Source: Amoebophrya sp. AT5.2 (taxonomy: Eukaryota; Sar; Dinophyceae; Syndiniales; Amoebophryaceae). From it: a stretch of 10,489 nucleotides of DNA. The stretch is taken from assembly GCA_005223375.1 (NCBI GenBank), contig RXOD01006387.1:1-10489 (forward strand), read 5' to 3'. This document shows, piece by piece, positions 1 through 7,217 of the stretch. Position 1 is the stretch's first letter. The number at the start of each line of letters is the position of its first letter. The notes beneath the pieces were generated by a model. That model was not told the origin of the DNA, searched no databases, and worked only from the letters and a program-made list of their open reading frames with translations. Position numbers and translations under genes: made by a program.

Positions 1-2938
1 CAGCATGAACGACTACGTTGTCCGCGCCTTCCCCGACCGCGCGGCGAGAGGGCTCTCCAACCTCTCCAAGAGGCCGGTACAAGGGGCTCTTCGAGGTATC
101 GACCCCCCGGAAGCTGTCCAACGCCAACGCGGTCGGATTCTGCTCATCCGACCGTATTGAAGGCACAGGGCCGTCGCCCGCCGGGAATGTCAGGGCCGGA
201 AACACAAATTCAACTTTTTTTCTGCTCCCAACTTCTGTCGCCGACGCTCGCGGAGTCAGGTCGTACGCCTGTTGCGGCCACCTCGCCGTCTGCCGCCGGA
301 CCGACGCTTCCGATGGCTGTAAAAGCGTGTCTCCATGAGCGTCGTCGTCCAGCATCATGACTTCTTTGAAGAAATGCCAAGCGTACTTCGACGCCTTCGC
401 TGCGACGCGTCGCGTGCGTATCCTGTGGGAGCCCCGCGCTGTCACTATGTGCAGCATCGCCGCTTCGTTTGCCGAAAGCCCGCCAACGTCGCAGCAGCTC
501 GTCACTGTCACTTGTGTCGGCCTGGCTGTGGGAGCAGTTGTAGTGGTTGAAGCACCCCCCTGTTGCTTTTGCGCTGCAGATGAAGAGGACCCCGACCCAC
601 TGGAGATTATTCTAGTACCAGGCCCTTCGACTGTGGCATAGGACATGCCGAACTCCGGAATCTGTCCGCGGGAACGTATCACCGCCGCCACTGCTGGGCA
701 CTCGCGGAGAAAACGCGCCACGACATCCTCGTCTTTCTCCACGGTGGAGTACTGTCCTTGTGCCTGTGGCGTAGCTCGCGCTAGCCAGGCCGGCGAGAAC
801 ATCTCAGCCAGCACTTCGGCGTTCGCCCCGCTTTGCTGCGTGGAGGACAGCAAAGTAGTATCCCACGCCGCGGGGGGTAGCACGATCGGCTTGGCCAGCG
901 CCTGCAGCTGCCCCAGTTGTTTCAACGACGGCACGACGCCCGACGGCAGGCAGAGGAAGCCGCTGGGGAGAAAGGCTGCGAGGCTCATCTGTTCGAAGGC
1001 GCGATTGATCAAATCGAACAGACGACCCCCGTGCGGCTCCCCGAACTTGGCGTCGAGGGCGCTTCGAAACCCGCAGCTTCCGTTCACGTGACGATTCTCG
1101 TGGAAGCCGCGCAAGAGAATCACGTTGCTGGGACACAAAATCTTCAACGAAAACAGAACGGCGACCTGAGAAGTGAGGTTGACGGTGCTGAATTCAGTTT
1201 CTGCGTCGTGATCTAAGGGCAAGGGTCGCGGTAAAAACAAACGGAAACTGAAAGAAACTACTCTATTTATCGCGCTACAATGGAAAATCAATGTGATACA
1301 TATAAGTACCAGTTCCACTTGCCACTTGCCTCTGTCCACGTAGTCCCCGAGGAAGACGTACTGAGTGTATCCCAGGTCTCCCAGTGAGAAGTCCGGCAGC
1401 GGGAAGCCAAACGCCTGAAAAAAGCTCAGAAGGTCGAGCAGCTGCCCGTACAGGCTGCCGAAGATCTTCGTCGGCAGGTTGTGCGCCGGGCGGATGACCG
1501 TGGCTTCGCTCTCAAACAGCTTCAGCGCGTGCATCGTTATTTCCTCCATCTGCTGCGCTTTCAGGTTCAGGAGGCTCGGCGGAAGCGAATGACCTACACA
1601 GGAGTCTGTTGAGACCCCGGGCGCTGATGTTGACGAAGAAGAACTTTTCGTAGCGAGCTCTACTTCGTTGCAGTTGTTGAAAAGCTGCGAGACGATCAGC
1701 TGGGCTAGCGGCGTCGCCTTTGCGTGCAGGTCGATCCTCGGAGGCGCGGCGCCCGGCGGATGCGCCGTCCCCTGCCTGTCGAAAACGCCGCTTTCCGGAT
1801 AGGGCCTCAGCGCTGGATTTTCGCGTCTCTTCTTCGCTTCGAGATCGGCCGCTGTTTCCACCTCCAGCTGCAGCTCCTTGCAGTTGTCGACAAATTCCTG
1901 CGGGACCTCCATCTGCACGAGAAATTGCTCCCACATGTCGTAGTCGAACTGCTCCAAAGCAGTGGACGAGGAACTAGTACTAGCCGTCGTGGACTTGCTG
2001 CAGCTAGCAGTGACGCCAGACACTAGCTTGAGATCCCTCAAAGGCTCCACTGGCGGCTTTTCCGTCCTTCGGCGCGGCTTCAGGATGCTCTTGTGGAATC
2101 GGAATAACCGCGAGGTTCCGCGCAGCTGCTCCGCGTGGATAAGCTCGTAGAACCGCTTGAACTGCAACGTCGCGAAAACGGCTTCTTTCCCTCCACCTTC
2201 AGCTTCTTCCCCTCTAGCGTCTTCTTCCAGCAGTCCCAGCTCCCGCGCCTTCTCGACGGCCAACTTGCGAGCTGCGACGAGGGCACAACTGGTGCCCGTG
2301 GCACTACTCCCCCCTGTGGTGCCAGGCGCCGCACCCGCAGCCGCAGCCGCTGGCACGACTGCTCCTGCCGCCGTTTCGTTCGCGAGTCGGGCGAACTCGG
2401 CGAATTCTAGGAGCGCATTGCGGTTCGTGTCGTAGTAGTCGAAAATGTATTGGGACCGCTCGTACCCCGTGAAGCTGTTCAGGATGTGCACCGTCCCCGG
2501 GTCCGCCGCGCAGGAGCCCAGGAAAAACTCCTCGAAGTGCAAGCACCCGTCCCGGTTTCGGTCCATCGCATGAAAAAACCCCTCGTACGCCTCCGCGGAA
2601 CACGCCTCGTAGTACTGCAGCAACCGGCAGAAACTTTGCAGAGTGAGCACCGGCTGCGTCGAGGTGGGTGGCGGAGTGTTCTTTCCAACCCCGGCCGCGG
2701 CATCATTCTTCGCATGCAGTTGTTGTACAACTTCTGTCGTTGCGAAGCGGAGGAACTTGCGACGCAATTCGGCCTTGTCGGCTTCGGTGACCTTGGCTTC
2801 CTCGAAAAAGTTCTGCGCATTGGAGGACGGCAGCTCCACGGGCGGCGAGTGCTTGCTACTGACCGGGGCGTGGGTAGTGGCGACAAGCGCGGGCAGCTGC
2901 TTGTTCGGCCGGAGCTGCGTGATCGTGTCCGCCGTCAT
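1..2938 (-). CDS. EF-hand protein with PPKL/BSU1-type PPP pseudophosphatase domain (3' end beyond window)
   Basis: Modelled as exon 1 at 2938-1310 (543 codons) and exon 2 at 1165 to the window edge (388 codons), giving 931 residues with the C-terminus missing. The start is the first in-frame Met; the frame stays open upstream to a stop at 3031-3029, so a longer 5' exon is possible. Two EF-hand loops lie at residues 126-137 (DRNRDGCLHFEE, a full set of ligands) and 170-181 (DTNRNALLEFAE, Gly6 lost). Ala/Gly- and Ser/Thr-rich linkers follow, then a PPP domain from about 470 to 780. Family landmarks are IFGSLYGQLLDLL, VFLGDYVDRG, VILLRGFHENRH, FDLINRAFEQMSLAA, GFLCLPSGVVPSL and LQALAKPI; these match the PPKL/BSU1 subfamily better than PP1, PP2A or calcineurin. 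Metal ligands are replaced at S495, Y497, F564, P617 and R709; D532, R562 and H565 remain. Catalysis is therefore unlikely and a Ca2+-responsive scaffold or decoy role is inferred. No Kelch repeats are visible N-terminally. Confidence 0.85.
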   Translation of the reverse strand, partial: MTADTITQLRPNKQLPALVATTHAPVSSKHSPPVELPSSNAQNFFEEAKVTEADKAELRRKFLRFATTEVVQQLHAKNDAAAGVGKNTPPPTSTQPVLTLQSFCRLLQYYEACSAEAYEGFFHAMDRNRDGCLHFEEFFLGSCAADPGTVHILNSFTGYERSQYIFDYYDTNRNALLEFAEFARLANETAAGAVVPAAAAAGAAPGTTGGSSATGTSCALVAARKLAVEKARELGLLEEDARGEEAEGGGKEAVFATLQFKRFYELIHAEQLRGTSRLFRFHKSILKPRRRTEKPPVEPLRDLKLVSGVTASCSKSTTASTSSSSTALEQFDYDMWEQFLVQMEVPQEFVDNCKELQLEVETAADLEAKKRRENPALRPYPESGVFDRQGTAHPPGAAPPRIDLHAKATPLAQLIVSQLFNNCNEVELATKSSSSSTSAPGVSTDSCVGHSLPPSLLNLKAQQMEEITMHALKLFESEATVIRPAHNLPTKIFGSLYGQLLDLLSFFQAFGFPLPDFSLGDLGYTQYVFLGDYVDRGKWQVELVLICITLIFHCSAINRVVSFSFRLFLPRPLPLDHDAETEFSTVNLTSQVAVLFSLKILCPSNVILLRGFHENRHVNGSCGFRSALDAKFGEPHGGRLFDLINRAFEQMSLAAFLPSGFLCLPSGVVPSLKQLGQLQALAKPIVLPPAAWDTTLLSSTQQSGANAEVLAEMFSPAWLARATPQAQGQYSTVEKDEDVVARFLRECPAVAAVIRSRGQIPEFGMSYATVEGPGTRIISSGSGSSSSAAQKQQGGASTTTTAPTARPTQVTVTSCCDVGGLSANEAAMLHIVTARGSHRIRTRRVAAKASKYAWHFFKEVMMLDDDAHGDTLLQPSEASVRRQTARWPQQAYDLTPRASATEVGSRKKVEFVFPALTFPAGDGPVPSIRSDEQNPTALALDSFRGVDTSKSPLYRPLGEVGEPSRRAVGEGADNVVVHA
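1166..1309 (-). other. Intron of the PPP-domain gene (144 nt, GT-AG, phase 0, no in-frame stop)
   Basis: The donor is GAACTG|GTACTT and the acceptor is CACTTCTCAG|GTCGCC, with a pyrimidine-rich run before the AG. Removal joins VDRGKWQVEL to VAVLFSLK. The number of residues between the DYVDRG and LLRG.HE motifs then equals that in PPKL/BSU1 proteins, with the Glu of that helix kept; this is the main support. The interval is AT-richer than the exons, is a multiple of three and has no stop in frame, so retention would add 48 residues without breaking the protein. A GC-type donor (AGAG|GCAAGT) lies a little upstream and is an alternative, but it gives worse spacing. Confidence 0.75.
2902..2938 (-). 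repeat. 37-bp dispersed repeat, copy A, at the start codon of the PPP-domain gene
   Basis: These 37 bp match 5696-5732 at 35 positions in the same orientation; the two differences are adjacent. Both copies begin with ATG and encode MTADTIT followed by two variable residues and RPN. Here the copy forms the first 12 codons of the modelled coding sequence. I see no clear similarity between the two flanks beyond the repeat. It could be an exonised piece of a dispersed element or a shared 5' exon. Confidence 0.8.
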
Positions 2939-3028
2939 CCTCTTGCTGCAGCACAGGGCCTCGCAAAAAAGAACGTCACTGGCCTCCCCCCGGGTCTCTA
3001 CTCCGTTCTTCTTCTTGCGCGTGCACGA

Positions 3029-3617
3029 CTAACGCCATAACTTGCAAAAATGGCCAAGGCCAACAAGACAAACGCTAACCTTAACGATTATAACTTCTGT
3101 ACAAGACTATATGTCAATTCCACATCTTGTATGCTCTCGAAATCAAAGAAAGCCTCCGGATGCGATCGCCTAGACACGATCGACATTCAAACGCAAAGAT
3201 GGTGGATCAACAAGAGCACGACCATCAGCTTCCATTCCTCCAGGACTTGTTCTGAAGCCTTCACGTAGATGTAGATCGAGGTTCTAGAACGAGATAAGAA
3301 GCACCGATACGATATTAAACACCGAACCACGGGCGCAGCGTCTTTTCTGTCTGCTACGTACTTCTCCATTTTTTCAAATACTTTAAATGTCATTTTCTTC
3401 GGCGAGCTCCTCGAGAAGAGGACCATTGCTTACGAAACGTTCGTCTGAAGGAGCCACGTCCGATAGCCCAATCCTCGCCCTGCTCCTCAAACTACAAAAT
3501 ACGGCAAGATGCGTCTCCCGGTCTCGGAACCGAAAAGTAGGAAAATAAAAGTCTCTGGAAATTTTTTGAGAACTCCTGCGGTAAAATAAAGGTGGTTGTG
3601 AAAAATTTTCTCTCGAG
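3029..3617. other. Gap between genes, no secure coding region
   Basis: This AT-rich stretch lies between the 3' end of the integrase-repeat gene and the 5' end of the PPP-domain gene, both read on the minus strand, so it should hold the 3' UTR of the first and the 5' leader of the second. An open minus-strand frame at 3426-3187 begins MVLFSRSSPKKMTFKVFEKM. It could be an upstream exon of the PPP gene, but no splice pair keeps the frame convincingly. AATAAA occurs in plus orientation near 3545 and 3586. A spliced-leader-like sequence at 3041-3060 is listed separately. Confidence 0.5.
3041..3060 (-). promoter_or_regulatory. Possible relict spliced-leader sequence upstream of the PPP-domain gene
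   Basis: On the minus strand this reads GCCTTGGCCATTTTTGCAAG. The dinoflagellate spliced leader ends in GCCATTTTGGCTCAAG after CCGTA. The window sequence agrees over most of that length, with a few substitutions and a 2-nt deletion before the final AAG. It sits about 100 nt upstream of the chosen ATG and just before the open frame begins at 3028. Genomic relict leaders of this kind mark genes that passed through a trans-spliced mRNA and were re-inserted. The match is imperfect, so chance is a real alternative. Confidence 0.3.
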
Positions 3618-5090
3618 TCACGTCATGCCGAAGAGAAGCGTCTTCACCTTCAAGCAGCGCTCCTTTTCCGACAACGTGACGAAATCGACGTAGTACGGGG
3701 CTTGCTCTTTCTGCTTTCGCTTGGATGAGATAGTGTGTGGCTGTACGAACGGAGTGTAAAGCAGCATAGCCTTTCCAGCCTCAGGAATGCTAGTGGTACT
3801 AGCACCAGGTCCAGGCGCCGCGTCTTGGTCTTTTGAAGACTGCAGCTGATTTGATATCACGTACCCATGAGTTTCAAAATAAGTTCGAGGAAAAATAAAT
3901 ACGCCCTTAAGGTCATCACCATCGCCAGTTCTGTCGGCGGGAATCATAGCAATCAAAAAATCAACATTTGTTGGCAATGCGCTGAAACATCGCTGAAAAA
4001 AGTACGCCACGCCTGCGTCTTTTTTGTGGCACAAACGCTGCAAGCAAAATGAGCGGGTGCCAGCGAGATCTAGGCATACATTTCCTCGATATTCGCCCTC
4101 TGTCGGGACTAAGTGCGCTAGCTGCACACCCAGTGGTCGGTATGCCAGATCGCATAGGCGCGCAACATATCGCTGATGTGCCTTGTCCAGGCTTCCAGAT
4201 GACAAATCTAGCTTCCAGTCCGCGATGCTTTTTTTGGGTAACAACGACCACCACTGTTTCAGCGTTTCGGCAGTTTTCTGGCTGGAATCGACACAGTCCA
4301 GCATGTCTTCGCTGCGCGTCAAAGTTACTGAACCAAACTCGTGCCGCCCGTCGTCACCTGCACCGGAGACTTGAGCGAAGGCTGACCTCGAGATTGCAGT
4401 AAATTGCAGTTCGTTTCGCCGCCGAAGAACCAGCTTTTCGTTCCCGGGGCAGACGAGCGCTAAACCGATATCTGGACTTCGCGACACGCTACTCCAACGG
4501 TACGCCGATTTTGGTCGGTTCGTGTGACGCCACGTGTCTGGCGACACGGTCTTGAGCTGGACTGCGATCCACCGATCCTTGGTGTCCTCATCGCGCAGTC
4601 GCAGCAGAAAGGATGCTTTGGTTCGCAAAGGAAGGCGATGCAGCTCGAAGAGGTTTCCTGCAGGTTCCGAGCGCGCCAAAATTGTTTCGACGAACCACCG
4701 GAAAGCCGCCTCCGATGTAATGAGGGCCCGCGACGACCGAGCAGATCGGTATACCTTTGGAGACACTGTTGCTTGACAGCTACTTGCATCTTCTTCAGCA
4801 GTGCGATCTCGTGTCAGGTTGGCCGTCGGGCCCGCTTCCTGACCTTTCTGGAAACGATGTCGCTCTAGCAGTGGCTGTGAGGTGATTCCTAGAAATTCTG
4901 GATACGACTTCCATCCTCGCCCTGCGTAAGCTTGGTGCGGGTGTATTGGAATAAACGCAGGTCGCTGCTCGGTTCTAACCCAAGATCGGAAGGCCGTCAC
5001 TGAAGGAAGGCGCCCGTCCGGCAACTGGTCATGCATGTACCTCGTGGCTTTGTCAAGAGGCCAAAAGCCGAACTTTCTGCCCGATACCAT
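3618..5090 (-). CDS. Integrase-repeat-unit protein with degenerate nuclease-like domains
   Basis: A single open frame of 490 aa ending in TGA at 3620-3618. Residues 8-69 resemble the short 'phage-integrase repeat unit' (INT_rpt, as I recall Pfam PF14882): FWPLDKATRYM, then a Trp/Arg stretch, then RPAFIPIHPHQAY..RGWKSYPEFLGI, with the hallmark RPxxIPxxPxxxY and GWxxxxxFLG. Residues about 125-228 have a layout like PD-(D/E)XK nucleases of algal and phage proteins carrying this repeat: a conserved strand at 157-166, WIAVQLKT at 174-181, then YRWSSV. The usual acidic residue of the strand appears as Ser (KASFLL). Residues 304-470 look like a second related domain (SFCLQRLCHKK, VDFLIAMIP, GVFIFPRTYF, YYVDF). 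Function is unknown; a mobile-element origin is inferred. The frame runs upstream of the chosen Met to a stop at 5144-5142, so a spliced 5' exon is possible. Neither domain shows an intact catalytic set by eye. Confidence 0.7.
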   Translation of the reverse strand: MVSGRKFGFWPLDKATRYMHDQLPDGRLPSVTAFRSWVRTEQRPAFIPIHPHQAYAGRGWKSYPEFLGITSQPLLERHRFQKGQEAGPTANLTRDRTAEEDASSCQATVSPKVYRSARSSRALITSEAAFRWFVETILARSEPAGNLFELHRLPLRTKASFLLRLRDEDTKDRWIAVQLKTVSPDTWRHTNRPKSAYRWSSVSRSPDIGLALVCPGNEKLVLRRRNELQFTAISRSAFAQVSGAGDDGRHEFGSVTLTRSEDMLDCVDSSQKTAETLKQWWSLLPKKSIADWKLDLSSGSLDKAHQRYVARLCDLAYRPLGVQLAHLVPTEGEYRGNVCLDLAGTRSFCLQRLCHKKDAGVAYFFQRCFSALPTNVDFLIAMIPADRTGDGDDLKGVFIFPRTYFETHGYVISNQLQSSKDQDAAPGPGASTTSIPEAGKAMLLYTPFVQPHTISSKRKQKEQAPYYVDFVTLSEKERCLKVKTLLFGMT

Positions 5091-5587
5091 CCCGCACGCA
5101 ACTTTTTCTTGTACTATGTCTGTCTCTACATCAAAAGGTCGTCACTACAAGAACAACGAATGAGTGCGAGGATAAAGGACGAACGGTATCAATCGGGAAA
5201 CACAGCAGAGGACATCAAGGACGTAGTGGTTGTAGGTGAAGGGACAACGACAACTACAGTTTTTTACCAAGCACGAGCCGTGGAACGTGCTCGCCACCGG
5301 ATCACCAGCCTCAGAAGTCAAGAATTCCTCTCGCACTTTCCTCTTGATGATTTTGAATCTACGGCATTCACTGCCTAAAATTTTCCGTTCTTTCGTCTGA
5401 CGCACTCCCTCTCGCACTATACTCTTACTTCTCCCACTAGAGTGCTAGACCGGAGCCGCGATTCGTCCCCACGCACGAACAGATTTTTGCGTAAACGAAA
5501 CCGATACAACCGCAAGAACAGAAACCGCAACGCAACTCCAAATGCTAGGTCAGAAACTAGCCTTTACGGCAGGGCAGCCAAGACCGG

Positions 5588-5697
5588 CTTCGTGCAAAGT
5601 AATCTGTCGAAAATTGCCACGAGATGTTGTTCAAAAGAAAAAGAATTAAGTGTACATGTCCTAGTACTAGCAGAAAGATCCGACTGCGTATGCCATG
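5588..5697 (+). repeat. Diverged duplicated block, copy 1
   Basis: Similar to 6231-6387, about 640 bp away in the same orientation. Shared runs include CGTGCAAAGT, ATCTGTC then AAAATTGCCAC, TGTTCAAAA, GTGTACA then GTCCT, and CTAGCAG. The copies differ by several indels. In the downstream half of the block the indels keep one plus-strand frame in register, giving LSKIAT, CCSK and VLVLA in both copies; upstream of LSKIAT the frame is not kept. Confidence 0.65.
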
Positions 5698-5834
5698 TTC
5701 GGCCGGAAATGCGTGATCGTGTCCGCCGTCATGTTCCCCTTTGGTTCTTTGCTGCGTTCCACCTCCCGAGCCCGATGAATGCAGATCAGCTTCAGCTGGG
5801 GAAAAAACTGGTACTCATTGATTCCGAGTCTGAG
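5667..5834 (-). CDS. Small open frame (55 codons) carrying the MTADTIT peptide; doubtful gene or exon
   Basis: Open between a TGA at 5837-5835 and a TAG at 5669-5667. The frame reads through EYQFFPQLKLICIHRARE and then an internal ATG at 5732 followed by MTADTITHFRPN. A pyrimidine run ending in CCCCAG lies just upstream of CTGAAGCTG and could be a splice acceptor, which would make this an exon of the minus-strand gene downstream. No family is recognised. The interest lies in the 37-bp identity to the start of the PPP-domain gene; otherwise coding potential is unproven. Confidence 0.25.
   Translation of the reverse strand, partial: LRLGINEYQFFPQLKLICIHRAREVERSKEPKGNMTADTITHFRPNMAYAVGSFC
5696..5732 (-). 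repeat. 37-bp dispersed repeat, copy B
   Basis: Matches 2902-2938 at 35 of 37 positions in the same orientation. This copy lies in noncoding or weakly coding sequence at the downstream edge of duplicated block copy 1. It encodes MTADTIT-HF-RPN before the frame closes ten codons later. Confidence 0.8.
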
Positions 5835-6230
5835 TCAAGGTCGAAACATAAGAAATGCAACAATACGTCGGAGCACAACTTCCGCCATCAGCATAAGCAC
5901 CACGACGTAGTCGTCACTTCATTGCGGATGAAGATGCTGTCAGGAATCGCAAGAAGGACTACGGGACCCAACTGCCAATATCAAGGTCATCCACGGTGCT
6001 GTTTTACACACGATCGAAATCAACAAGTATGAGTAGCGGAACGTGAATGCCGTCAGCGGATCGCGGACACTGGCGCACCCATATCTCTCTCCAAGCAGCT
6101 AAATCGGATCCACGACTCACTAGGAACACGACGAGAAGTTCCACAGGAACTGGTGGACACACCGAATCCGTAAGAACAAGGCTAAGCCAAACACTACGCT
6201 ACCCCTTGCCACAGAGCAGAAGAAAGCGTC

Positions 6231-6387
6231 CTCGTGCAAAGTGATGATCGATCTGTCCAAAATTGCCACAAAGGCATATACAGGTAAAAAGTACAAAGTC
6301 CCGACATGCTGTTCAAAACAAGGTGTACAAGTCCTCGTGCTAGCAGATGCAGAAACAAGGTTCGTGTGTGATGGTAATGGTATGCTA
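6231..6387 (+). repeat. Diverged duplicated block, copy 2
   Basis: Counterpart of 5588-5697. It carries an extra segment of about 33 bp between the AAAATTGCCAC and TGTTCAAAA runs, and it does not contain the 37-bp repeat found next to copy 1. It overlaps a 122-codon plus-strand open frame (6241-6609) with several Cys residues. I do not call that frame a gene because it lacks recognisable homology. Confidence 0.65.
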
Positions 6388-7049
6388 TGTGGTGAAGAAA
6401 AAGAAATAGATCGGAAAAGAAATCGAAACTCCCTACCGCCGCTTGGAGTGATTGGTGACCCAATCAGGTACTCCTATCCTACCTCGTTCAAAGATGTACA
6501 TTGTTTTTTTTGTAGAAACGCTTACGTAGCGTGCTGTACAGATTCCCGGGATGATCCCGACTGTGTGGAGCATATATGCAAGAAAATTTTAAATTTTTCT
6601 GAGTGTTAAAGAATACTGAAGCTGGGAACTACGATCCGAATGAGAATCCTACTGAACTTTAAAACTCGTATATTCACTTACCGCACCTCCTGCTGATACT
6701 TAGCCACTGGTACCGTTTAATTCAGTTTCGCCCATGATTTTCCACCGAAGCAAATCCTTCACTGCACCTAACATCACGACTTTGCAAAAGGAAAAGCCTA
6801 AACGCGTCTGCTTTAGAGTAGTTATTTAAGTAAAACTTGAAACTGTGTGCGCCAAAGCGCTGAATTCGATTTCCATCGCAAAACATCATACCCCGTTAGT
6901 GTGACTGCGACCTGAGTGATTGCGCTGACAAGAGTCCTCCCTCACCCCGAATACGAATTTTTCTCGAGCAAAGAATCTCTAGATGTTTGGTGAGTGACGC
7001 GTGGAAGTCTTCTACCGTGGGAAGACCCCCGCAGGTCATTGTTCCGCCC

Positions 7050-7095
7050 CACCACGTGGTGACGGCTATATATTATTTGATTCCGTATATATAGC
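7050..7095. promoter_or_regulatory. Palindrome cluster: 12-bp perfect palindrome and TATA-type inverted repeat
   Basis: CACCACGTGGTG at 7050-7061 is a perfect 12-bp palindrome with an E-box/G-box core (CACGTG). Immediately after it, GCTATATAT at 7065-7073 and ATATATAGC at 7087-7095 form a perfect 9-bp inverted repeat with a 13-nt loop. A weaker GTCTTC/GAAGAC stem lies nearby at about 7005-7030. The cluster is 120-170 bp beyond the kinase stop codon. It could be a regulatory site, part of a small inverted-repeat element or a transcript-end structure; the sequence does not decide. Confidence 0.5.
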
Positions 7096-7217
7096 TGGTC
7101 TCACGCGCCCCTACAACTACAGTCATAGGGAGAGAAGGAAAAGAATACATCTCTAGTTTTCAACATGCGAAGCACCGGCTCTAGCCGTTAAATCTAGACC
7201 ACAAGCGCGGACTCATC

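Larger units (their letters stand above)
5091..7217. other. 2.1-kb gap with repeats and palindromes, no secure gene
   Basis: AT-rich sequence between the 3' end of the kinase gene and the integrase-repeat gene. A minus-strand open frame at 5417-5145 (basic, starting MREGVRQTKERKILGS) could hold a 5' exon of the downstream gene: it contains a good donor (CTTG|GTAAAA, near 5268) and a good acceptor (TTCTTGTAG, near 5145). Joining them directly gives a stop codon, so I do not call it. Plus-strand frames at 5442-6032 and 6241-6609 are Lys/Arg-rich or short and match no family I know. The duplicated block, the 37-bp repeat, the 55-codon frame and the palindromes are listed separately. From about 6610 to 6990 I see nothing. 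Confidence 0.5.

Noticed and set aside
645..1216. Plus-strand open frames antisense to the PPP domain
   Set aside because: They are shadows of a minus-strand frame that carries clear PPP motifs; their translations show no family motif.
1512..2886. Several minus-strand open frames offset from the PPP-gene frame
   Set aside because: They overlap the 543-codon exon in other phases and are broken, basic or low-complexity. The EF-hands and PPP motifs all fall in the one continuous frame.
2450..3040. Plus-strand 196-codon open frame
   Set aside because: It lies opposite the EF-hand part of the minus-strand gene, which has recognisable DxNxDG loops. The plus translation is composition-driven.
3187..3426. 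Minus-strand frame as a 5' exon of the PPP-domain gene
   Set aside because: No donor in it pairs in phase with the TTAG acceptor at about 3029. It ends in a hydrophobic low-information stretch.
5442..6032. Plus-strand 196-codon frame, Lys/Arg/Asn-rich
   Set aside because: It has no ATG until about 5709, no family motifs and AT-rich noncoding composition. It is kept only as part of the duplicated-block observation.
5608..6275. Spliced-leader-like CAATTTTGGACAG on the minus strand in both duplicated blocks
   Set aside because: The match to the spliced leader is weaker than at 3041-3060 and there is no credible gene start downstream.
7130..7211. Possible tRNA or small RNA after the kinase gene
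   Set aside because: No cloverleaf can be drawn: there is no GTTCRANNC box and no matching acceptor stem.
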